Positions 8,811 to 17,262 of a stretch of 64,000 nucleotides of DNA are shown here, one piece after another. Each line of letters starts with the position of its first letter. Positions within the stretch are counted from its first letter, which is position 1. A program made the translations under genes and the position numbers. This DNA comes from an uncultured Rhodospira sp. (GTDB lineage Bacteria; Pseudomonadota; Alphaproteobacteria; Rhodospirillales; Rhodospirillaceae): contig NZ_CAKZOT010000045.1 in NCBI RefSeq assembly GCF_937138205.1, forward strand, positions 62,001 through 126,000, in the 5' to 3' direction. The notes beneath the pieces are model-generated. The model made no database searches. It saw only the letters and a list, made by a program, of their open reading frames with translations, and was not told the DNA's origin.

Positions 8811-10607
8811 ATGGTCGACCAGCGTAATCTGATCCTCGCGATCGTGCTTTCGATTGCCGTTCTGTTCGGTTTCGAGTTCGTGTGGCGGACGATGTTCCCG
8901 CCGCCCCCGACGGAGCAGACCGAACAGGCCCAGACGGCGGACGGCACCGCGACGGGCGACGGCGCGAGCGTCGTGCCGGGGTCCGCGCCCCAGGCGCCCG
9001 GCGGTACGGAGGCGGGCATTCCCCCGGCGCCCGGCGCACCGGGACCCGTGATGGACGCGGACGTGGTGTCGCGGGCGCAGGCGCTGGCGGCGTCGGACGG
9101 GGGCCGGGTGACCATCGACACGGCCGAGCTGCAAGGATCGATCCGCCTGCGCGGGGCGCGAGTGGACGACCTGATCCTGACGGACTATCGCGAGTCGCTT
9201 GAGGAGGACAGTCCGCCGATTCATCTGTTCTCTCCGGCCGGCGCGCCGGATCCGTACTATGCCGAGTTCGGATGGGTGGCCGCCGGACAGGGGGGCGGGT
9301 CCGTCTCCATGCCGCTGCCCGGCGCGGACACCCCGTGGACGGCGTCTTCGGACACGCTGCGGGTCGGCGAACCGGTGACGCTGACCTGGGACAACGGCGC
9401 CGGCCTTCGCTTCACGCGCACGTATGCGGTGGACGAGCATTTCATGTTCACCGTCACCCAGCGGGTCGAGAACACCGGCGAGACCCCGTTGACGATGTTC
9501 CCCTACGGGCTCGTCTCGCGCACCGACCGGCCGGCCACCACCGGCATCTGGATCCTGCACGAGGGGCCGCTGGGCGTCTTCGACGGCACCCTGACCGAGG
9601 TGAACTACGGCGACCTGGAAGACGAGTCGACCCAGTCCCACACCACCACCGGCGGCTGGATCGGCATCACCGACAAGTACTGGCTGGCGGCGCTGGCCTT
9701 CGATCAGCAGCGCGAGGCCAACGCCCGCTTCATCCGCCACGTCACCGACGGCCGCGAGCGCTTTCAGGTGGACTACCGCCTGAGCGGGCAGACGCTGGCG
9801 CCGGGCGGCAGCGTGGAAACGACAAACCGCCTGTTCGCCGGCGCCAAGAAAGTGCAATTGCTGGACGGTTACGGGGACCAGTACGGCATCACCAATTTCG
9901 ACCTGGCCATCGACTTCGGCTGGTTCTACTTCATGACCAAGCCGTTTTTCTATTCCCTGCTCTGGCTGGAAAACCTGCTTGGCAACTATGGCCTTGCCAT
10001 CATCGCCTTCGTCATTCTTCTGAAGCTGGCCTTCTACCCGTTGGCCAACAAGGCTTACACGTCGATGTCGAAGATGAAGAAGATGCAGCCGGAGCTGAAG
10101 AAGATCCAGGAGCGCTTCAAGGACGACAAGCAGCGCGCCCAGCAGGAGATCATGGGCCTGTACAAGCGCGAGAACGTGAATCCGCTGTCGGGCTGTCTGC
10201 CGATCCTGATCCAGATCCCGGTGTTCTTCGCCCTGTATAAGGTCTTGTTCGTCTCCATCGAGATGCGGCACGCGCCGTTCTATGGCTGGATCCAGGATCT
10301 GTCGGCGCCCGACCCCACCAACATCTTCACGCTGTTCGGGCTGATCCCGTGGGATGCGCCGACGTTCCTGCACATCGGCATCTGGCCGCTCATCATGGGC
10401 GCGTCCATGTACCTGCAGCAGAAACTGAACCCGACGCCGCCCGACCCGACGCAGGCCCGCATCATGGCCATGTTGCCGATCCTGTTCACCTTCATTCTGG
10501 CGCGTTTCGCCGCCGGGCTGGTGATCTACTGGACCTTGAACAACATCCTGTCCATGGCGCAGCAGTGGTACATCATGCGGCGCATGGGGGCGAAGGTGAA
10601 TCCCTGA
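8811..10607 (+). CDS. yidC: Membrane protein insertase YidC
   Basis: YidC (Oxa1 family) inserts and folds inner-membrane proteins alone or with SecYEG. I start at the ATG giving MVDQRNLILAIVLSIAVLFG, preceded by AAAGGA; the upstream track extension lacks support. The 598-aa product has an N-terminal signal-anchor (about residues 6-25), a large periplasmic beta domain to about residue 365, then the conserved membrane core (WFYFMTKPFFYSLLWLENLLGN, YTSMSKMKKMQPELKKIQ, NPLSGCLPILIQIPVFFALY). Length fits Gram-negative YidC. It follows yidD by 87 bases and precedes engB. Confidence 0.97.
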   Translation: MVDQRNLILAIVLSIAVLFGFEFVWRTMFPPPPTEQTEQAQTADGTATGDGASVVPGSAPQAPGGTEAGIPPAPGAPGPVMDADVVSRAQALAASDGGRVTIDTAELQGSIRLRGARVDDLILTDYRESLEEDSPPIHLFSPAGAPDPYYAEFGWVAAGQGGGSVSMPLPGADTPWTASSDTLRVGEPVTLTWDNGAGLRFTRTYAVDEHFMFTVTQRVENTGETPLTMFPYGLVSRTDRPATTGIWILHEGPLGVFDGTLTEVNYGDLEDESTQSHTTTGGWIGITDKYWLAALAFDQQREANARFIRHVTDGRERFQVDYRLSGQTLAPGGSVETTNRLFAGAKKVQLLDGYGDQYGITNFDLAIDFGWFYFMTKPFFYSLLWLENLLGNYGLAIIAFVILLKLAFYPLANKAYTSMSKMKKMQPELKKIQERFKDDKQRAQQEIMGLYKRENVNPLSGCLPILIQIPVFFALYKVLFVSIEMRHAPFYGWIQDLSAPDPTNIFTLFGLIPWDAPTFLHIGIWPLIMGASMYLQQKLNPTPPDPTQARIMAMLPILFTFILARFAAGLVIYWTLNNILSMAQQWYIMRRMGAKVNP

Positions 10608-10626
10608 GCGGGCGGGGATCGGGGTC

Positions 10627-11307
10627 TTGGCGGAGGATGACGCGAAGGACGAGGCGGCAGCCCGGCTGGAAGCCGGCCGGGTGCTGTTCGCCCAGCCCTG
10701 CACCTTCCTGCGCGGCGTCGCCGACCTGTCGGGCCTGCCCGCCTCCGACCTGCCGGAGGTCGCCTTCTGCGGCCGCTCCAACGTTGGCAAGTCCAGCCTG
10801 GTCAACGCCCTGACCGGCCGCAAGACGCTGGCTCGCACCTCCAACACGCCAGGCCGCACGCAGGAGATCAATTTGTTCACGCTGGGCGGAGAGGGCCGCC
10901 CGCGCCTGATGCTGGCCGACCTGCCCGGGCACGGCTTCGCCCGTGCGCCCAAGGCCAAGGTCGACGCCTGGACGCGGCTGGTGAACGCCTACCTGAAAGG
11001 TCGGCCGCCCCTGCGGCGGGTGTTGTTGCTCGTGGACGCGCGCCACGGCCTGAAGGGCATCGACCGCGAGGTCATGACCATGCTCGACGGCGCTGCCGTG
11101 AACTATCAGGTGGTGTTGACCAAGGCCGACAAGCCGGGCAAGAAGGCGCTCTTCGACGTGCTGGCGGCCACGCGGGCGGCGCTGTCCGGCCATGTGGCGG
11201 CCCATCCGGACGTGCTGACGACCAGCGCGCAGACGGGCGAGGGCGTGCCGGAGGTGCGCGCCGCGCTGGCCGAGATCGCGCTGCCGGCGGGCGACGGCAC
11301 GGCGTGA
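10627..11307 (+). CDS. engB: Ribosome biogenesis GTP-binding protein YsxC/EngB
   Basis: This GTPase helps assemble the 50S subunit. The 226-aa product starts at TTG, the only plausible initiation codon near the conserved N-terminus. The P-loop GRSNVGKSS lies at residues 49-57, followed by the switch region [14 protein letters not shown], the DLPGHGFA G3 motif, and TKADKPG (G4). It lies 19 bases after yidC and 28 bases before argB, so it is probably cotranscribed. Confidence 0.95.
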   Translation: MAEDDAKDEAAARLEAGRVLFAQPCTFLRGVADLSGLPASDLPEVAFCGRSNVGKSSLVNALTGRKTLARTSNTPGRTQEINLFTLGGEGRPRLMLADLPGHGFARAPKAKVDAWTRLVNAYLKGRPPLRRVLLLVDARHGLKGIDREVMTMLDGAAVNYQVVLTKADKPGKKALFDVLAATRAALSGHVAAHPDVLTTSAQTGEGVPEVRAALAEIALPAGDGTA

Positions 11308-11335
11308 CAAACGGATCGTGAAGGGGGACCGGGGC

Positions 11336-12262
11336 ATGGGCGGCCACGACGGAATCGGTCAGGACAAGGAGGCCTTGCGCGAGGTCTGGCTGGAAAAGGC
11401 CAAGACCCTGTCGGAGGCGTTGCCCTACATGCGCCGGTTCTCGGGCGAGACCGTGGTCATCAAGTACGGTGGCCACGCCATGGGGGACGCGCACCTGTCC
11501 ACCCTGTTCGCGCGCGATGTGGTGCTGCTCAAACAGGTGGGCATCAACCCGGTGGTGGTGCACGGCGGCGGGCCGCAGATCCAGAGGATGCTGGAGCGCC
11601 TGAAAATCCAGTCCGAGTTCATCGACGGCCTGCGGGTGACCGACCGGGCCACGGTGGACATCGTCGAAATGGTTCTGTCCGGCTCCATCAACAAGGAGAT
11701 CGTCACCGCCATCACCCAGGCGGGCGGCTTCGCCATCGGCCTGTCCGGCAAGGACGGCCACATGATCCGGGCCACCAAGCTGCGCCGCGCGCGCCGGGAC
11801 CCGGACAGCAACATCGAAAAGCTGCTGGACCTGGGCTTCGTCGGCGAGCCGACCGAAATACAGCCGCACGTCCTGAACTATTTCGAGGGCTCGGACGTCA
11901 TCCCGGTGATCGCCCCAATCGGCCAGGGCGATGACGGCGAGACGTTCAATATCAACGCCGACACGGTGGCCGGGGCCATCGCCGCCGCCGTCGATGCCCG
12001 GCGGCTGCTGGTGCTGACGGACGTCAAGGGCGTGCTCGACGGCGCCGGGACGCTGGTCGAGGAGATGTCGGCCGGCGAGGCGCATTCGGGCATCGCCGAT
12101 GGCTCGATCTCGGGCGGTATGATCCCCAAGGTCGAGACCTGCCTGAAGGCGGTCGAGAACGGCGTCGAGGCGGCGGTGATCCTGGATGGCCGCGTGCCGC
12201 ACGCCATCCTGCTGGAACTGTTCACGCCGCACGGCGCGGGCACGCTGATCCGGGCGCGATGA
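11336..12262 (+). CDS. argB: Acetylglutamate kinase
   Basis: ArgB phosphorylates N-acetylglutamate in the second step of arginine biosynthesis. I choose the ATG giving [14 protein letters not shown], with GGGGGA about 8 bases upstream, rather than the GTG 18 bases earlier. The 308-aa product contains the kinase motifs VIKYGGHAM and [12 protein letters not shown] (about residues 41-82) and the nucleotide-binding [15 protein letters not shown]. The N-terminal helix [19 protein letters not shown] resembles that of arginine-sensitive hexameric enzymes, so feedback inhibition by arginine is likely. It ends the rpmH-argB run and is followed by a terminator. Confidence 0.97.
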   Translation: MGGHDGIGQDKEALREVWLEKAKTLSEALPYMRRFSGETVVIKYGGHAMGDAHLSTLFARDVVLLKQVGINPVVVHGGGPQIQRMLERLKIQSEFIDGLRVTDRATVDIVEMVLSGSINKEIVTAITQAGGFAIGLSGKDGHMIRATKLRRARRDPDSNIEKLLDLGFVGEPTEIQPHVLNYFEGSDVIPVIAPIGQGDDGETFNINADTVAGAIAAAVDARRLLVLTDVKGVLDGAGTLVEEMSAGEAHSGIADGSISGGMIPKVETCLKAVENGVEAAVILDGRVPHAILLELFTPHGAGTLIRAR

Positions 12263-12394
12263 GTCGGATCATCGTGCTCTGGTATCGGTGTTATATGAAT
12301 GAGATGTAATATACGGGTAAGCCCACCGTCAGGCCCGCATCGCTACTGTCTGGCCGCAGAAGACGGCGTTTGTTCGCGTTCTTCTGTCCCCCCG

Positions 12395-12430
12395 CCGGCG
12401 GTGCGTTTCCCCCACGCACCGCCGGTTTTT
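12395..12430 (+). terminator. Rho-independent terminator after argB
   Basis: A perfect 12-bp stem, CCGGCGGTGCGT / ACGCACCGCCGG, with a 7-base loop is followed directly by TTTTT. It lies about 130 bases after the argB stop and is the strongest terminator in the window. The 132-base leader before it holds no recognisable ORF. Confidence 0.9.
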
Positions 12431-12464
12431 CGTGCGCGGTTGGGCTGGCGGCACCGGCCCAGTG

Positions 12465-12500
12465 CACTCTTCCGTCCACTCTTCCGTCCACTCTTCCTTG
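12465..12500. repeat. 12-bp tandem repeat, three copies
   Basis: CACTCTTCCGTC is repeated twice exactly, with a third copy diverging at its last two bases, between the argB terminator and the EipB-like gene. No function assigned. Confidence 0.8.
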
Positions 12501-12598
12501 GACTTCGGCGGCGTCCCGACCCAAATTGGGGCGGTGCGGGATGGACGGCCAAACCCGGCGGTCCCGGTGACCATGGAACAGGACAGGAGGCTCCCGGC

Positions 12599-13489
12599 AT
12601 GACGATCAGCGGCGCGCGTGTGACCCAGAGGCGGCATTCGACGGGCTGGCGCGGCCCCGGTCGGGCAATCCTTGGGATGATCCTGGCGGCGCTGACGCTT
12701 GGCCTGGCGGCCGCGCCCGCCACGGCCGAGGACGACGGCGGCGCGTCGGGGCAGGCGGTCTCCCTCACGCCGCACGAGGCCCGCTACGAGTTGCGCCTGA
12801 TCAGCCGGGCGGACGGCAGCCCGGTGATTGGCGCGCGCGGCGCCATGCACTACCGGATCACGGATACCTGCGACGGGTGGGCCATGGAAAGCCGCACCCA
12901 CCTGGACCTGTCCTACGCCCGCGCCGACTCGGTCCGCACCGACTGGTCGTTCATTTCCTGGGAAAGCAAGGACAGCACCCAGTACCGGTTCCGGATCCGC
13001 TCGGAACGGAACGGCGCGGTCCAAGAGCTGATCGACGGCAGGGCGCGCATGGACCCGGGCGAGGGCGGCGTGGCCACCTTCTCGCACCCCGAGGAAAAGA
13101 CGATGGACCTGGCGCCCGATGTTATGCTGCCGGCGGAACACACCTTCGCGGCGCTGCGGGCGGCGCGCCAGGGCAAGCGCATCTTCACCGTGCCGATGTT
13201 CGATGGCTCCGAACCGGCCGGCCCGATGCAGGCGACGGCGGTGCTGATCGAGGCCGTGCCGGCCGGCGCGCCGTCGGAACTGGCGGATCATGCCCTGCTG
13301 GCCGGGCCGTCCTGGCGTATGGTGCTCAGCTTTTTCGCGCCCGACAGTACGGGCAGCCTGCCCGAGTACGAAATCCGGCTGCGCTACCACGCCAACGGGG
13401 TGGCCCAGGAGATCATTCAGGACTTCGGCACCATGGCCTTGCGGGCGTCGCTGAAGGAATTGACGCCCCTGGACGACGACGGCTGTTGA
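12599..13489 (+). CDS. EipB-like cell envelope integrity protein (DUF1849)
   Basis: The product is a 296-aa periplasmic protein. The ATG I choose has AGGAGG 8 bases upstream and gives a signal peptide with the hydrophobic core ILGMILAALTLGLAAAPATA. The track ORF extends about 100 residues further upstream through the terminator and repeat, which is not credible. The mature part matches DUF1849: LTPHEARYELRL, then GARGAMHYRITDTCDGWAMES and the later FDGSEPAGPM. The Brucella member EipB forms a beta-spiral barrel needed for envelope integrity. DUF1289 follows 29 bases downstream. Family assignment is from memory of the motifs. Confidence 0.85.
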   Translation: MTISGARVTQRRHSTGWRGPGRAILGMILAALTLGLAAAPATAEDDGGASGQAVSLTPHEARYELRLISRADGSPVIGARGAMHYRITDTCDGWAMESRTHLDLSYARADSVRTDWSFISWESKDSTQYRFRIRSERNGAVQELIDGRARMDPGEGGVATFSHPEEKTMDLAPDVMLPAEHTFAALRAARQGKRIFTVPMFDGSEPAGPMQATAVLIEAVPAGAPSELADHALLAGPSWRMVLSFFAPDSTGSLPEYEIRLRYHANGVAQEIIQDFGTMALRASLKELTPLDDDGC

Positions 13490-13518
13490 GCCCCACCGAG
13501 GACCTTTCGGAACGCGCG

Positions 13519-13722
13519 ATGGCGGAGTCTCCCGACGAAGACGACGAGGTCCCCTCGCCCTGCATCTCGGTCTGTCGGCTGGATGAGGCGGGGGCGGTGT
13601 GCGTGGGCTGTGGGCGCACCCTGGCGGAAATCCGCGATTGGAAACGGATGACGTCGCCCCAGCGGCGGGCCGTGTGGGCGCGTTTGCGCCGCGAGGGGCA
13701 CGCGCCGGACGGGCAGGCCTGA
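13519..13722 (+). CDS. DUF1289 domain protein
   Basis: This is a 67-aa cysteine-containing protein missed as a separate entry in the ORF track. It contains the DUF1289 pattern PCISVCRLDEAGAVCVGCGR followed by EIRDW, with four cysteines that probably bind metal. The family's function is not established. It follows the EipB-like gene closely in the same direction and is probably cotranscribed. Confidence 0.9.
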   Translation: MAESPDEDDEVPSPCISVCRLDEAGAVCVGCGRTLAEIRDWKRMTSPQRRAVWARLRREGHAPDGQA

Positions 13723-13818
13723 TCCCAAGGCGTGGCTGGTGCCACCGTCGCCGTGGTCTGTCCCGTGTTGGGCTTTCGGGAGCCCCCCCGCGCAATGTCG
13801 GGGCAACCCACGGCATGT

Positions 13819-15585
13819 CTAACGCATCGTCCCTGTCGGCGCGATCACCCGCCACGCGGGCAGGCGTACGGTGACCGTGGTGCCCTCGCCGACCGTGCTG
13901 GCCAAGTCCAGGGTGCCGCCGTGCAGTTCGACGAGACCCTTGGTCAGGGGCAGGCCCAGGCCGGTGCCCTCGTGCTTGCGCGAAAGGGAACTGTCCACCT
14001 GGCCGAATTTGGACATGGCGGTGGCCAGGCCGTCCGCGTCCATGCCGATGCCGGTGTCGCGCACGGTGATCACCATCGCCCCGTCCGTGTCGATCCGGGC
14101 GTCGCAGTCGACCCGGCCGCCTTCTGGCGTGAACTTGACGGCGTTGGACAGAAGATTGAGCAGGATCTGTTTCAGTCGCCGGGGATCCGCCTCGACCAGC
14201 GGCAGGTCGCGGCCGATGGTGCTGTTCAGCGTGACCCCGGCGGTCTCGGCGTGGGGCATCACGAGACGCGAGGAGGACTCGAAGATGTCGGCCAGGCTGA
14301 CCGGCTCCTCGTTCAGGGTCAGACGGCCGGCCTCGACCGCCGAGACATCCAGGATGTCGTTGATCAGGTCCAGCAGGTGCGTGCCGGACGACCGGATAAA
14401 GGCGGCGTACTCGCCGTACCGCTCATCGCCGAGCGGACCGAACAGGCCGTCCGTCATCGCCTGCGAAAAGCCGATGATGGCGTTCAGCGGCGTGCGCAAC
14501 TCATGGCTCATGTTGGCCAGCAGGTCCGTCTTGGCCTTGTTGGCCATCTCGGCGGCGTGGCGGGCCTCGATCATCGACTCCTCGGCCAGCTTGCGCTCGG
14601 TGATGTCCTCGTGCAGGGCGCCGAAGTGGGTGATCGCGCCGTCCGTGTCCTTGATGGGGGTTATGGCGACGGTGGCCCAGAACTCGCGGCCGTCCTTGCG
14701 GCGATCCTTCAGTTCGCCGCGCCAACTGCGGCCCGCGAGGATCGTGCGCCACAGGTCCTCGTACACGGCGCGCGGCGTGTCGGCCGACTTGATCAGGCGT
14801 GGCGTCTGGCCAAGGGCCTCGGCGGCCACGTATCCCGTCACCTCTTCGAACTTCGGGTTCACGTATTCGATCACCCCGTCGCGATCGGTGATGAAGATCA
14901 TGACCGGGCTTTGCTCGACCAGCATTCCGCGCTTGCGGAGTTCGGCCTCGGCGCGCCGGCGCATGTCGATCTCGGCGGCCAGCGAGGCGGTGCGCTCCGC
15001 GACCTGCTGCTCCAGGGTGTCGCGGGCCGCGTTCAGGTCGCGGGTGCGGGTGGCGATCTCCTCCTCCATCGGCCGCAGGATCCAGCGGAAGAGGATGTAC
15101 CAGAGGGTCAGGGCCGTCAGGCCGATCAATGAGACCGTTAACAGAACGAGCCCACCCCGCAGGGAGGCCATGGCGCCGGTAAGCTCCGCCACGTCATGGC
15201 ACAGGGTCAGGGTCAGGGCGCGGTCGTGGTACCGGAACACGCGCTCGACCGCCAACGGCGTGCTGCCGGTGTGGCCCTGTGCTCGATAGACGAAGAAGGG
15301 CCGGCCGTTGTCCAACTCGACGGTCAGGACCACGACCTCGGTGTGCTTGGCCGTCCAGTCGGCCAGCAGGCGCTGCCCCTCGGCGTAATCGTGGCGCAGC
15401 ATGGCGTCGGTCAGGACGGCGCCGATCAGATCGGCCTCCATCCGCATCCTGCGGACGTGGTCCTCGGTCAACCGGGCCTTCTGTTGACCATGCACCAGCA
15501 CGCTGGCGAGCGAGGCGAACAGCGTCAGAACCAGGACAATGGTGACCAGCAGCCCCCACCGATTGTGTTTCAGGGTGCGCCCCAT
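13819..15585 (-). CDS. PAS-domain membrane sensor histidine kinase
   Basis: The 588-aa kinase has two transmembrane segments (about residues 11-31 and 145-167) bounding a periplasmic sensor of about 110 residues. A coiled-coil linker (RDLNAARDTLEQQVAERT) follows, then a PAS/PAC domain (VIEYVNPKFEEVTGY to GALHEDITERKLAE), a HisKA domain with NMSHELRTPLNAIIGF (phospho-acceptor about His361), and a HATPase domain (NLLSNAVKFTPEGG, DTGIGMD, GTGLGLPLTK). It lies 10 bases after the PhnD-like binding protein in the same operon, so that protein probably delivers the periplasmic signal. No response regulator is adjacent. Confidence 0.93.
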   Translation of the reverse strand: MGRTLKHNRWGLLVTIVLVLTLFASLASVLVHGQQKARLTEDHVRRMRMEADLIGAVLTDAMLRHDYAEGQRLLADWTAKHTEVVVLTVELDNGRPFFVYRAQGHTGSTPLAVERVFRYHDRALTLTLCHDVAELTGAMASLRGGLVLLTVSLIGLTALTLWYILFRWILRPMEEEIATRTRDLNAARDTLEQQVAERTASLAAEIDMRRRAEAELRKRGMLVEQSPVMIFITDRDGVIEYVNPKFEEVTGYVAAEALGQTPRLIKSADTPRAVYEDLWRTILAGRSWRGELKDRRKDGREFWATVAITPIKDTDGAITHFGALHEDITERKLAEESMIEARHAAEMANKAKTDLLANMSHELRTPLNAIIGFSQAMTDGLFGPLGDERYGEYAAFIRSSGTHLLDLINDILDVSAVEAGRLTLNEEPVSLADIFESSSRLVMPHAETAGVTLNSTIGRDLPLVEADPRRLKQILLNLLSNAVKFTPEGGRVDCDARIDTDGAMVITVRDTGIGMDADGLATAMSKFGQVDSSLSRKHEGTGLGLPLTKGLVELHGGTLDLASTVGEGTTVTVRLPAWRVIAPTGTMR

Positions 15586-15595
15586 CGTTGGCCTG

Positions 15596-16474
15596 TCACT
15601 CCCCGAGGACGGGCAGGACGTCCGCCAGAATCGTCCGATGCAGGTCGTAGTCGCGATCGCGCACCGGGGCGAATCCGGTCAGGGTCGGGCTGATCGCGCC
15701 CAGGATCGCCGGGCCGCGCGGATCGTCGCGCAGGCTTATGAGCGCCGTGGCGATGGTCTGCCGCAGAGCCGGGTCCATGGTCGTGCGGGTCACGAACACA
15801 TGGGTCGACAGGTCCGGCGACAGGGCCAGGGCGCGGATCGTCCCGTCATCATGCTCGTTGAAGACCTCCTCGGCCACCGCGCCGGCGTCGAAGTCGCCGA
15901 ACCGTACGCCCAGGATGACGTTCTCGTGGTTGCGCAGATGCGTTGCGGCGGCCAGGTCCCCCAGTCCCACCCCGGCCTGCATCAGCATGTACAACGGAAC
16001 CTGCGTGCTGAGGGTGGAGTTCACGTTGCCGAAGGCCATGCGTTTGCCCGCCAGGTCGGCCAAGGATTGGACCCCGCTGTTGGCGTCGACCAGGATGACT
16101 GAACGGAAGGTCGGTTTGCCCGAGAACACGTACCGGACCAGAAGGGGCTTGAGGCCATAGCGCTCGCCGATCACGACATAGGGGCTGCCGCCGAGGAAGG
16201 CGATATCCAGCCGATCCTCCCCGGTCAGGCGGATGTGCTCGTTGTAGTTGCGGGCCACGGTGATCCGGACCGGCCGGTCCAGGTGGTCCGACAGATAGTC
16301 GGCCAGGGGCGTGTACTTCTCGATCAGGTGTTCGGCGTTCAGGTAGGGCATGAACCCGAGGCTGAGCGGCTCCGGCTCCGTCGCATTCGCCGGGGCGAGG
16401 CGCGCGGCGCCGGCCATGATCAGGGCAAGCAACAGGAACGCTCTGATCAAGAAAGCCTTGGAACGCATGGGCAT
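15596..16474 (-). CDS. PhnD-like periplasmic substrate-binding protein
   Basis: The 292-aa product has a signal peptide (FLLLALIMAGAARLAPANA) and a phosphate/phosphite/phosphonate-type binding fold: LSLGFMPYLNAEHLIEKYTPLADYL, then DIAFLGGSPYVV and GKRMAFGNVNSTLSTQVP. ABC-transporter PhnD proteins have partner permease and ATPase genes; none is here. Instead a membrane histidine kinase follows after 10 bases. I infer a sensory accessory that presents its ligand to the kinase, as known for other binding-protein/kinase pairs. The ligand is not predictable; oxyanions or phosphonates are possible. Confidence 0.88.
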   Translation of the reverse strand: MPMRSKAFLIRAFLLLALIMAGAARLAPANATEPEPLSLGFMPYLNAEHLIEKYTPLADYLSDHLDRPVRITVARNYNEHIRLTGEDRLDIAFLGGSPYVVIGERYGLKPLLVRYVFSGKPTFRSVILVDANSGVQSLADLAGKRMAFGNVNSTLSTQVPLYMLMQAGVGLGDLAAATHLRNHENVILGVRFGDFDAGAVAEEVFNEHDDGTIRALALSPDLSTHVFVTRTTMDPALRQTIATALISLRDDPRGPAILGAISPTLTGFAPVRDRDYDLHRTILADVLPVLGE

Positions 16475-16595
16475 GGTCCTTGTTTCTTCGGGTCCCAGGC
16501 CGCATCGCGCAGTGCGGCGCCCCTGGGGCCGCCATTCTGCACGCCCTTGCGCGCCGGGTCATGCCCTTTGAACAATTGTCATCCGCACCGGCGCG

Positions 16596-17111
16596 TCACG
16601 GTCCGGGCTTGCCGCCCAGCCCGTTCCGGGCCAGGGGCTCGTTGGGCTTCAGTTCGGCATCCCACGGGAACAGCAGCCACAACTCGCTCTGCACCGGGAC
16701 GGCGAACAGGTCCACGGCCGCCTGGCCTTCCGGCTTCGCGTACACCGTGGCGATGATGGCGCGGGGCAGGAGGCGGCGGACGACTCCGGCCGTCACGCCC
16801 GAATCCACAAGGTCGTCGACGATCAGCCAGTTGTGCCCGTCGCCGACGAGTTCGGTGTCGACGCCCTTGAGCATACGCGGCTCGCCCTGGGACCGATCAT
16901 CATAGCTGGCGACGCTGACCGCCTCGACGGTGCGGATGTCCAGTTCCCGGGCGATGATGCACGCGGGGATCAGGCCGCCACGGGCGATGGCGATGATCCC
17001 GTCGAAGCGCCGCCCCGTGGCCAGGACCCGCTGTGCAAGCACGCGCGTGTCGCGATGAAAAATCTCCCACGGAATGGGCATGTATATGCTATGGGTGTAG
17101 TCTCGTTTCAT
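16596..17111 (-). CDS. gpt: Xanthine phosphoribosyltransferase
   Basis: This purine-salvage enzyme converts xanthine/guanine and PRPP to nucleotides. The 171-aa product starts at MKRDYTHSIYMPIPWEIFHRD; the longer track ORF is an artefact of read-through upstream. It contains the PRPP-binding loop LIVDDLVDSGVTA and the family region IIAIARGGLIPACIIARELD. Slightly longer than E. coli Gpt, with a Pro/Gly C-terminal tail. It is divergent from the gamma-glutamyltransferase gene. Confidence 0.92.
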   Translation of the reverse strand: MKRDYTHSIYMPIPWEIFHRDTRVLAQRVLATGRRFDGIIAIARGGLIPACIIARELDIRTVEAVSVASYDDRSQGEPRMLKGVDTELVGDGHNWLIVDDLVDSGVTAGVVRRLLPRAIIATVYAKPEGQAAVDLFAVPVQSELWLLFPWDAELKPNEPLARNGLGGKPGP

Positions 17112-17262
17112 TGCGCCTTTTCCGCCGGGCTTTCGCGGGAGCGCCCCTTCCTTACTCCGCTCCGCCGGACCGGGCAACCTGCCAAGAGGTGCTGGACGAA
17201 GGTGGGGCCGATCCCGCATACATGACGAACGTCCGATACGCCGACGACGGGATCGAGGAGCC

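Noticed and set aside
13732-15289. Long plus-strand ORFs over the histidine kinase
   Set aside because: Shadows of the kinase frame with no domain.
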